Part shown: one piece after another, positions 6,402-12,442 of the stretch
Layout: each line of letters opens with the position of its first letter
Numbering within the stretch: the first letter of the stretch is position 1
From: an uncultured Prosthecobacter sp.
Lineage (GTDB): Bacteria > Verrucomicrobiota > Verrucomicrobiia > Verrucomicrobiales > Verrucomicrobiaceae
Assembly: GCA_937941745.1 (NCBI GenBank)
Contig: CALDGV010000809.1
Location: forward strand, 1 to 12,442
Direction of reading: 5' to 3'
Length of the DNA stretch: 12,442 nt
Made by a program: the position numbers and the translations under genes
Notes under the pieces: generated by a model
Told to the model about the DNA's origin: nothing
The model's input: only the letters and a program-made list of their open reading frames with translations
Database searches by the model: none

Positions 6402-6980
6402 ATGCGTGAAATGACCGATCCGTCCGCCTCCATTGATCCTCCACTGATCCTCACTTCCGACGAGCATTTCATGCGCGAGGCTCTGCGGTTGGCCCGCAAG
6501 GCCGCCCGGCTGGATGAGGTGCCGATTGGAGCCGTCATCGTGCACAACCAGCGCATCATTGCCCGTGCCTGGAACCAGGTGGAGACGCTCAAGGATGCCA
6601 CCGCCCATGCGGAAATGCTGGCCCTCACCCAGGCGGAAAGCGCGCTGGAAGACTGGCGCCTGGCGGAGTGTGACCTCTACGTCACGAAAGAGCCCTGCCC
6701 GATGTGCGCGGGGGCCATCGTCCATTGCCGTGTGCGGCGTGTCATCTTTGGCTGTCCCGACGTCAAAGGCGGAGCAGCAGGAGGATTCTGGAACCTGCTG
6801 CAGGCACCCAACCTCAACCACCGCTGTGAAATCACGCAGGGTGTTCTGGGCGATGAATGCGTGGGCGTGCTGAAGGACTTTTTCGCCGAAGCACGCCGCC
6901 GCAAAGCCGCCGGGCTGCCTCATCAAAAAGGAGCCGCGGCGAAGACCGATCCCGAAGGACCAGTCTTCGATGGTCCTTAA
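6402..6980 (+). CDS. tadA: tRNA-specific adenosine deaminase
   Basis: TadA deaminates A34 to inosine in the tRNA anticodon wobble position, mainly tRNA-Arg(ACG). The 192-residue product shows the zinc deaminase signature: EVPIGAVIV at 39-47, HAE at 69-71 (zinc ligand His69, proton shuttle Glu71) and PCPMCAGAIV at 98-107 (Cys99 and Cys102). The TadA-typical ALEDWRLAECDLYVTKEPC and NLNHRCEITQGVLGDEC also fit. DVKGGAAGG replaces the more common DPKAGAxGS. It is a little longer than most TadA because of about 20 N-terminal residues and a polar C-terminal tail (GLPHQKGAAAKTDPE). The frame is open from 6216, but that part overlaps the preceding gene; ATG at 6402 or 6411 is the likely start. It converges on gltX with only 17 nt between the stops. 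Confidence 0.95.
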   Translation: MREMTDPSASIDPPLILTSDEHFMREALRLARKAARLDEVPIGAVIVHNQRIIARAWNQVETLKDATAHAEMLALTQAESALEDWRLAECDLYVTKEPCPMCAGAIVHCRVRRVIFGCPDVKGGAAGGFWNLLQAPNLNHRCEITQGVLGDECVGVLKDFFAEARRRKAAGLPHQKGAAAKTDPEGPVFDGP

Positions 6981-6997
6981 GGCGATCGCCGTTGTTT

Positions 6998-8314
6998 TCA
7001 GGCCAGGACTTCCGCCAGGGTCCGCTCAATGCGGCGCAGCGTGCTTTCCCTGCCGACCAGATGGGCGATCGTCGCCACATTCGGGCCGCGTGACTGACCG
7101 CTGAGAGCGGCACGCAGCAGAGGCATCAGCGCTCCTGGCTTCACCGCAGCCGCCTTGGCAGCTTCTTCGATGGCAGCATGAACCGATGCCTCAGTCCAAT
7201 CGGCTGCTGAAGCGAAGGCCGAAGCCGCGCCACGGAGCAGCGCGGCATTGCCAGGCTTCGATTTGAGCTTGTCCGTCACATCCGCCTCATACGGATAGTC
7301 CTCGCAGAAGAAGTAATGAACCCAGGCTGGGATCTCCGTCAGCAGGCTGACCTTCTCCTTCACACTGAAGACCGCTGCAGCGGCCATGGACTCATCGGTG
7401 AAGGAAAGCCCTTTCGCCGCAAGGAAGGGCCGGGCGGCAGCCAGAAGCGCCTCGGGGCTCAGCGCCCGCAGGAACTGCGCGTTGAACCACTGGCACTTGT
7501 GCATGTCGAAGCGCGCGTTGGCGCTGTGGATCTCGGCAGGATCAAACAGCTCGACGAGTTCGCTGCGTGTCAGCACCTCCTTGTCGGCACGCGGCGTCCA
7601 GCCAAGCATGGCCAGGTAGTTGAAAACGGCATCCGGAAGGAAGCCCTCGTTGATGTAGCTGTGCTCGATCGCACTTCCGGCATCACGCTTGCTCATCTTG
7701 GAGCCATCCGGATTCAAGATCAGCGGGATGTGGGCGTAGGTCGGCGGCGTGGCGCCGAAGGCATTGAAGAGGTCAATGTGCTTCCAGGTGTTGGAAAGGT
7801 GGTCCTCACCGCGGAAGACGTGGGTCATCTTCATTTCGATGTCATCGACCACGTTCACGAAGTGGAAAATGTAGCTGCCGTCCGGCCGCCGGATGGTCAT
7901 GTCAGGCTCCTCCGTAGGGGCGAAGGTCACATCACCGCAGACCAGGTCATGCACGGTGATGGCCGTGCGGCTGAACTTGAAGCGAACCGCGCCATTTTCC
8001 TCCGTGTAGATCCTCCCGGCAGCCTCAAGCTTTGCCAGATAGGCGTCGTAGATGTGCTTCCGCTGGCTCTGGAAGTAGGGGCCATGGGGACCTCCGACTT
8101 CAGGACCTTCGTCCCAGTCGAGCCCCAGCCACTTCAGACCCTTCACAATGCCGCGCTGAGCCTCCTCGGTGTTGCGGGCACCATCCGTGTCCTCAATGCG
8201 GAGGATGAAGGTGCCGCCTGTCTTGCGGGCGTAGAGCCAGTTGAAAAGCGCAGTGCGGCCACCGCCGACGTGGAGGTCACCGGTGGGAGAAGGGGCAAAA
8301 CGGACGCGGGTCAT
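6998..8314 (-). CDS. gltX: Glutamyl-tRNA synthetase
   Basis: This 438-residue class I synthetase charges tRNA-Glu. Residues 1-280 are the catalytic core: RFAPSPTGDLHVGGGRTALF carries the HIGH motif as HVGG (15-18), ILRIEDTD follows at 37-44, HVFRGEDHLSNT at 165-176, and SKMSKRDAG carries the KMSKS loop (206-210). Residues about 285-438 form the anticodon-binding domain, so this is not the short Glu-Q-tRNA(Asp) enzyme YadB. At 100-112 the chain goes straight from GRIYTEENGAV to RFKF. In E. coli this place holds the zinc-binding insertion (CYC through the second ligand pair, about 35-40 residues), which appears missing here; the total length is shorter than the usual 465-480. The start is the only ATG compatible with MTRVRFAPSPTG. 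It lies downstream of the PhoD-like gene, with a 100-nt structured gap. Confidence 0.97.
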   Translation of the reverse strand: MTRVRFAPSPTGDLHVGGGRTALFNWLYARKTGGTFILRIEDTDGARNTEEAQRGIVKGLKWLGLDWDEGPEVGGPHGPYFQSQRKHIYDAYLAKLEAAGRIYTEENGAVRFKFSRTAITVHDLVCGDVTFAPTEEPDMTIRRPDGSYIFHFVNVVDDIEMKMTHVFRGEDHLSNTWKHIDLFNAFGATPPTYAHIPLILNPDGSKMSKRDAGSAIEHSYINEGFLPDAVFNYLAMLGWTPRADKEVLTRSELVELFDPAEIHSANARFDMHKCQWFNAQFLRALSPEALLAAARPFLAAKGLSFTDESMAAAAVFSVKEKVSLLTEIPAWVHYFFCEDYPYEADVTDKLKSKPGNAALLRGAASAFASAADWTEASVHAAIEEAAKAAAVKPGALMPLLRAALSGQSRGPNVATIAHLVGRESTLRRIERTLAEVLA

Positions 8315-8323
8315 GAGAGGGGC

Positions 8324-8402
8324 GGAGAGCTAGGCGGGGTTTGAAAAGCTGGCAAGGCTGGCGTGCTGTCCCGATGGATTTCCAGCCCGCCCACCGCTCT
8401 CC
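8324..8402. repeat. 79-nt imperfect inverted repeat between the PhoD-like gene and gltX
   Basis: GGAGAGC (8324-8330) is complementary to GCTCTCC (8396-8402), and GGCGGG (8333-8338) to CCCGCC (8386-8391). Together they form a 13-bp stem broken by a 2x4 internal loop, around a 47-nt middle. The middle contains several GCTGG/CCAGC units that can pair in alternative ways. It fills almost all of the 100-nt gap between the PhoD-like stop (8415) and the gltX start (8314). It may terminate the PhoD-like transcript, form the gltX 5' leader, or be a dispersed intergenic repeat. There is no U-tract on the minus strand. Confidence 0.55.
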
Positions 8403-8414
8403 AGAAAGCCCGGG

Positions 8415-10988
8415 CTACCCGAGTGTCACCTCCAGGACATCCGGGTTCTCCTTCGTGGCGCGAATGCCGGTGAACTCCTTCACCACGCCAGCCTCTGGAT
8501 CGCTGATGCGCAGATTGTAATCCCCTTCGGCGAAGGCGTGCGGCTGCCATTCATCGCTGTTGAGGCGCAGGACATAGACCAGTTCGCCCATCCGGGCATC
8601 GATGACCTCCACGACCGCGTTCCGGCTGTCGCTGAACTTCAGCTTGGGCAGATGCGCCCTGGCAGCGCGGCCATACTGCTCGCGCTCGCGGGTCACCAGC
8701 GGCCAGGTGTCCATCTGAGTTCCGCCGATGTCATCCAGCGGCCAGCATTCACAGGTGATGCAGCGCTTGTGCTTGTCGAAACGCACCAGGCCGAAGCCTG
8801 AAGTCTTCTCACGGAGGTTTTCCATCGTCTCCTTCGGAGGCTGATGCGCTCCATTCTTCACGGCGAGCACGGTCATCGGATGGCCAAAGTGGTCGATGAA
8901 ATCCCCGGTCAGGCCCTGGCCTGGCTTTCTGCGGTTCACTTTCTCAGTGGGTTCCCACCAGCGTGGATAGCCGACGTTCACCGCAGGCCCGGCGAAGGCC
9001 ACGCCGGCATCCCGGGGCTCATCAATCCCATAGTGCACCACGGCCGGCAGGTGCTGGTCACCTGCGAGATGGAAGGCATGGGCCTTGCGGATCAGCCGCA
9101 GCGCGGCATTGCGGGCTTTTTGAGGCCAGCCGTTCTGATCGTAGTCCATGCGCAGCACCTGGCGCTCACCACCATGCGTGGTGGCCATGCCGGTAAAGAT
9201 CGTCTGGGAGATCACCGCCTTCATCTGCGCCCCGCGCCAGTCACGCACCCAGTCTTCGAGGAAGCGCATCTGGCCGTCGCCCAGGAGTTCAAGGCCGTCG
9301 ATGTCGGAAAGCTTCGGATCCGCATCAGGATTGATCATGTGGTCCGGCCGCTCATCCGTGGGCGGCACATTACCCTCCGGTGCCGATTTGAACTGGCGGT
9401 CCGCCAGGATGGCAAAGCTGATGCCGCCGTAGGTCATGGCGCCGTAGTAGTTGCTGATGCCCTGCTTGCAGGGCTTCGGATCATAGGCGTCCGGATGATG
9501 CGAGGTCTGGGTGCGATGCACCACATTGACCCATTCCGCCATCATCTGGTAACCGCCGGCTTCCTGGCTCTTCGCCTGCTTTTCACCGCCGACACCCCAA
9601 AGATTGCCCTGATAGACATCATGATCATCCGGCAGGGAGACACTGGGGCGGTCCTTGGTCAGGTCACGCCAGGTCCAGCCGTGGAAATACCATTTCCGAA
9701 GGTAGTCGAGGATGGCCGGCTCGAGGGGATCACGCTGCACGCCATAACCTGCGGTGCTCTCATAAAACTGGTCCCCCACGAAGGCGAGCAGGTCGGGGTC
9801 CAGTTTCTCCACCGCTGCCACATACGGTGCATTCGGGAAGGCGGTGTGGATGTTGCAGGAGATGTCCGCCACACTCAGTTCGTTCTTCGACACAGGGTCA
9901 CGACGGACGGTGCCCTGAAGGTGATGCGTGTGCGTGCCATCCCGGGTCTTGAGCACATAGGTCAGGCGGTAGGCGATGTCCTGGCCCGTATCCCAGTCGG
10001 TGATGCGGAAGCTGGCCGTGCGTGCCTGGGAGTGGATCTGCGCGGTGGCGATGACCTTCCACGCATCCCCCTCCTCGACCTCGAAGCGCACCTCGCGGTT
10101 GTCTTCGGCGCCCAGGGGTGGCATCTGCGCGGTCATCTTCAGGATGCCCTCGCTCAACGTGTAGTGATTGAAGAGAATGGGGCCGAAACGATGGGCCTCA
10201 TTCACGGCGACCTTGCTGCCGCTGATCGTCCAGTCGCTGAACCAGAAGAGGCCGTTGCCTGTCTCCCCACCGCCCTCGGCCTTTTTCTTCCTGGCTCCAG
10301 GCCGCGGACCTTCGGGACCGAAATTGCACCCGATGGCCAGGTTGCCAATGAGCTGGTTGGGCCGCACATCCGCCTTCACGAGTTCACCCAGCACGCGGTC
10401 ATCCTTCGCATCCTGCACCACGAGCTTCAGGGCATAGGCGGCCCCCTTCGGTTCGACGCTGAGATGCAGCTTCACGCTCTCCGCCTCTCCGAGTTCGACT
10501 TTTGCCTGCGGCTGTCGGGCATCACCAAAGAAAAGCCCGCCCGCAGCGGTGATGCCGACATCCCAGCCGGAGGAGAAGGCGAGGTTGTTGCGGTAGTCAC
10601 GCAGCTTGGGGTAATCGCGCAGCGTGCCGAGGATGCCGATCTTGAAACCCGCACTGCCCTTGCCATCGCCGGCCAGCTTTCCACCACCGACACGGCCGAG
10701 GGTGACGCTCATCTTGAGATCTCCCTTCCGCTCGGCCAGCCCACAGGTCAGCACATGCACGTTGCGGTTCGGCTTGGCGGCGATGCATTCCGCGCGCCCT
10801 TCCCGCACCTGCCAGTCCTGGAGCGGATTCACCCAGACATCGGCACCGAGCCAGACACGGTCGAGGTCGTTCCGCCATTGGCTGGAGAAGAGCGCCGGAG
10901 CGGTGGCGGCAGAGGAGGAGACAGGCAGCAGGGCACCTGCGGCAAGGGCGGTGGATTCAGCGATGAACTGGCGGCGGGAGGTCGGCAT
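8415..10988 (-). CDS. Tat-exported PhoD-like metallophosphoesterase
   Basis: This 857-residue exported phosphatase/phosphodiesterase is predicted. The N terminus carries a twin-arginine signal (SRRQFIAESTALAAGALL), so it should leave the cytoplasm folded and metal-loaded. Residues about 40-260 are beta-rich (a jelly-roll or concanavalin-like look: DWQVREGRAECIA, HVLTCGL, GWDVGIT). Residues 265-365 look like an Ig/Fn3-type linker (LKMTAQMPPLGAEDN, AYRLTYVLKTRDGTHTHH). The PhoD-like domain spans about 370-680 with VADISCN, VGDQFYE at 404-410, LPDDHDVYQGNLWG at 452-465 and HLAGDQHLPAVVHYG at 640-654. A further C-terminal region of about 170 residues follows. It is much longer than typical PhoD (about 550). 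The start has the Tat motif at once and no Shine-Dalgarno; it is 23 nt after the CCA-enzyme stop, so co-transcription is likely. The substrate is unknown; phosphate scavenging is an inference. Confidence 0.9.
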   Translation of the reverse strand: MPTSRRQFIAESTALAAGALLPVSSSAATAPALFSSQWRNDLDRVWLGADVWVNPLQDWQVREGRAECIAAKPNRNVHVLTCGLAERKGDLKMSVTLGRVGGGKLAGDGKGSAGFKIGILGTLRDYPKLRDYRNNLAFSSGWDVGITAAGGLFFGDARQPQAKVELGEAESVKLHLSVEPKGAAYALKLVVQDAKDDRVLGELVKADVRPNQLIGNLAIGCNFGPEGPRPGARKKKAEGGGETGNGLFWFSDWTISGSKVAVNEAHRFGPILFNHYTLSEGILKMTAQMPPLGAEDNREVRFEVEEGDAWKVIATAQIHSQARTASFRITDWDTGQDIAYRLTYVLKTRDGTHTHHLQGTVRRDPVSKNELSVADISCNIHTAFPNAPYVAAVEKLDPDLLAFVGDQFYESTAGYGVQRDPLEPAILDYLRKWYFHGWTWRDLTKDRPSVSLPDDHDVYQGNLWGVGGEKQAKSQEAGGYQMMAEWVNVVHRTQTSHHPDAYDPKPCKQGISNYYGAMTYGGISFAILADRQFKSAPEGNVPPTDERPDHMINPDADPKLSDIDGLELLGDGQMRFLEDWVRDWRGAQMKAVISQTIFTGMATTHGGERQVLRMDYDQNGWPQKARNAALRLIRKAHAFHLAGDQHLPAVVHYGIDEPRDAGVAFAGPAVNVGYPRWWEPTEKVNRRKPGQGLTGDFIDHFGHPMTVLAVKNGAHQPPKETMENLREKTSGFGLVRFDKHKRCITCECWPLDDIGGTQMDTWPLVTREREQYGRAARAHLPKLKFSDSRNAVVEVIDARMGELVYVLRLNSDEWQPHAFAEGDYNLRISDPEAGVVKEFTGIRATKENPDVLEVTLG

Positions 10989-11011
10989 GGCGGGGCTGTG
11001 AACAGCGACCG

Positions 11012-12322
11012 TCAGGCTGGTCTTGCATGGCTTTGCAGCCAGGCCAGCGCCTCTTCGCGTGTGCTGATCTGTCCTTCCAGCTGGGCATCCTGCACCTTCG
11101 TCAGCACCTCGCCCAAACCCGGGCCAGGCGGCCAGCCGAGCGCGATGAGATCCCGCCCGTTGAGCAGCGGCCTGGGAATCAGCGGCTCACGGGAAAACTC
11201 CTCCGCCTTGGCCACCATGAAGTCATGATTGTCCAGGTTGCCGTTGGAACCCAGGCAGTCCACGCGATGCAGTTCCAGCTCATCAGGCCAGGTCGGGCGG
11301 GACATCATGCGCTTCAGCGTGCTCTGGCGCATCTTCTTCACATCCTTGAAGGCCATGTGATGCAACACCGCCGTCTGGGTGGGCTCGATGACATCGTTGG
11401 GAAACTTCAGACGGCGCAGGATGTCCCCCGCCATCTGCGCGCCGAGCTTGTCATGGCCGTTGAAGCGGATACGCCCGCCCTCATCGACGGAGAAGGTGGC
11501 AGGCTTGGCGATGTCGTGCAGCAGCACGCTGAGCACCAGGGGCAGTGAAACGTGCTCCGGCAGCTTGCTGAGCATCAGACGCGTATGGATGAAGACATCC
11601 CCCTCCGGATGCCACTGCGGCGGCTGCTCCACACCGCGAAGCGCCAGGATCTCCGGCAGCACCTCGCCCATCAGGCCGCTCTCCACCAGCAGGTCAAAAC
11701 CGCGCAGTCGCTGCGGATGCAGGAAGATCTTGATCAGCTCATCCCGGATGCGTTCCGCGCTCACGCTGCGGATCGTCGGTGCAAACTCGCGGACCGCGCT
11801 CCAGGTGGCAGGCTCGATCTCGAAGCCGAGCACCGTGGCAAAACGCACGGCACGCAGCAGGCGCAGCTTGTCTTCCTCAAAGCGCTTCGAAGGATCACCA
11901 ATCGCCCGCAGCAGCTTGTTCCGAAGATCCTCGAGACCGCTCACATGATCGATGATCCGATCGGCGATGGGATCGCGGAAGAGGCCGTTCACCGTGAAGT
12001 CCCGGCGGCGCGCATCCTCCTCGGCGGTCGCAAAGGTCACACTTTCCGGGCGGCGGCCGTCCTTGTAGCTGCCATCCGTGCGGAAGGTGGCCACCTCGAT
12101 CTGCTCCTCCCCGGCCCGCACGATGACCACGCCAAAATGAGCCCCCACCGTGAGCGCGCCGGGAAAAAGCCGCACCACCTGCTCGGGCGTGGCGCTGGTG
12201 GCCACGTCGTAGTCCTTTGGAACGCGGCCCAGCAGGTGATCCCGCACACAGCCTCCGGCCAGAAGCGCCTCATGGCCGTTCTGGCGGAGCTTTTGGATGA
12301 TCTGAAGGGCGGATGTGGGCAT
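11012..12322 (-). CDS. cca: CCA tRNA nucleotidyltransferase (poly(A) polymerase family) with HD domain
   Basis: This cytoplasmic enzyme adds or repairs the 3' CCA of tRNAs. The 436-residue product shows the class II head: HEALLAGGCVRDHLLGRVP at 17-35, KDYDVATSATPEQ at 36-48 (metal-binding Asp37 and Asp39), EVATFRTDGSY at 76-86, ARRRDFTVNGLFRDP at 104-118, and GDPSKRFEEDKLRLLRAVRFA at 142-162. An HD-type region follows (HPEGDVFIHT at 238-247, LLHDIAKP at 267-274, FNGHDKLGA). HD-containing members can also hydrolyse 2',3'-cyclic ends in some bacteria. CCA-adding, A-adding and poly(A) polymerase activities cannot be told apart by eye, so the symbol is tentative. The frame is open to 12367, but MPTSALQIIQKL matches the family start, so ATG at 12322 is preferred. 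No Shine-Dalgarno is visible at either site. Confidence 0.92.
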   Translation of the reverse strand: MPTSALQIIQKLRQNGHEALLAGGCVRDHLLGRVPKDYDVATSATPEQVVRLFPGALTVGAHFGVVIVRAGEEQIEVATFRTDGSYKDGRRPESVTFATAEEDARRRDFTVNGLFRDPIADRIIDHVSGLEDLRNKLLRAIGDPSKRFEEDKLRLLRAVRFATVLGFEIEPATWSAVREFAPTIRSVSAERIRDELIKIFLHPQRLRGFDLLVESGLMGEVLPEILALRGVEQPPQWHPEGDVFIHTRLMLSKLPEHVSLPLVLSVLLHDIAKPATFSVDEGGRIRFNGHDKLGAQMAGDILRRLKFPNDVIEPTQTAVLHHMAFKDVKKMRQSTLKRMMSRPTWPDELELHRVDCLGSNGNLDNHDFMVAKAEEFSREPLIPRPLLNGRDLIALGWPPGPGLGEVLTKVQDAQLEGQISTREEALAWLQSHARPA

Positions 12323-12393
12323 GACAAGGAGTCCCGAAACACTTCCGAGCCGCTTTTCCTGGCGCAATCAATGCAAATCTCAGCCTGCGCTGC

Positions 12394-12442
12394 TCAGCCC
12401 ACGATGGCACGAGGCACGCGGCCATGCACATCCGTGAGGCGG
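12394..12442 (-). CDS. 3' end of an unidentified gene (partial)
   Basis: Reading the minus strand from the window edge gives fifteen codons (RLTDVHGRVPRAIVG) ending in TGA at 12396-12394, with G or C at most third positions as in neighbouring genes. It would end 71 nt before the CCA-enzyme start on the same strand. The fragment is too short to identify and could be chance, though its composition looks coding. Confidence 0.35.
   Translation of the reverse strand, partial: RLTDVHGRVPRAIVG

Noticed and set aside
6981..6990. GGCGATCGCC, a 10-bp palindrome containing GCGATCGC, between the convergent tadA and gltX stops.
   Set aside because: Too short for a hairpin with a loop and without a proper T-tract. 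GATC-rich palindromes occur by chance in GC-rich DNA.
8844..11228. A 794-codon plus-strand open frame opposite the PhoD-like and CCA-enzyme genes.
   Set aside because: It is antisense to two clear enzymes and spans their boundary; the composition (His, Gly, Arg and Val rich) is typical of a GC-rich shadow frame.

Overview
This GC-rich 12.4 kb window looks chromosomal and most likely comes from a bacterium of the Verrucomicrobiota (PVC group). The clues are an exported protein ending in a PEP-CTERM sorting signal, a CobA-HemD fusion, an oversized Tat-exported PhoD-like enzyme, a Pro/Gln/Tyr-rich secreted protein, and mostly weak or absent Shine-Dalgarno sequences. The taxonomic call is an inference from gene content. 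I see no transposase, integrase, CRISPR array, tRNA or rRNA.

Left part (1-3806, minus strand). Read in the direction of transcription, it begins with a secreted Pro/Gln/Tyr-rich protein (3806-2892) and a small conserved hypothetical protein with an acidic tail (2824-2450). A 43-nt RNA hairpin sits between them, right next to the second gene's Shine-Dalgarno. A CAP-domain/PEP-CTERM surface protein (2336-1197) follows, then a secreted TlpA-like thioredoxin (1200-142). The last two genes overlap by ATGA, so they are probably translationally coupled.

Middle (3807-6980, plus strand). The 390-nt gap is not empty. It holds a complete small signal recognition particle RNA gene (about 4008-4099), identified by its domain IV core and a long closing helix, with a candidate promoter at the right distance. 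After it come a uroporphyrinogen-III methyltransferase/synthase fusion (siroheme/cobalamin and heme precursors), a CNHC thioredoxin-like redoxin and the tRNA adenosine deaminase TadA.

Right part (12442-6998, minus strand). A few codons of an unknown upstream gene are followed by the CCA-adding enzyme, a Tat-exported PhoD-like phosphoesterase of 857 residues and glutamyl-tRNA synthetase, which converges on tadA. Three translation genes (tadA, gltX, CCA-adding enzyme) and the SRP RNA thus lie within about 8 kb. GltX appears to lack the usual zinc-binding insertion. A 79-nt imperfect inverted repeat separates the PhoD-like gene from gltX.

I found no clear new multi-gene defence or mobile system. 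The most useful results are the SRP RNA, the coupled CAP/PEP-CTERM plus redoxin pair, the trimmed GluRS and the structured intercistronic elements.
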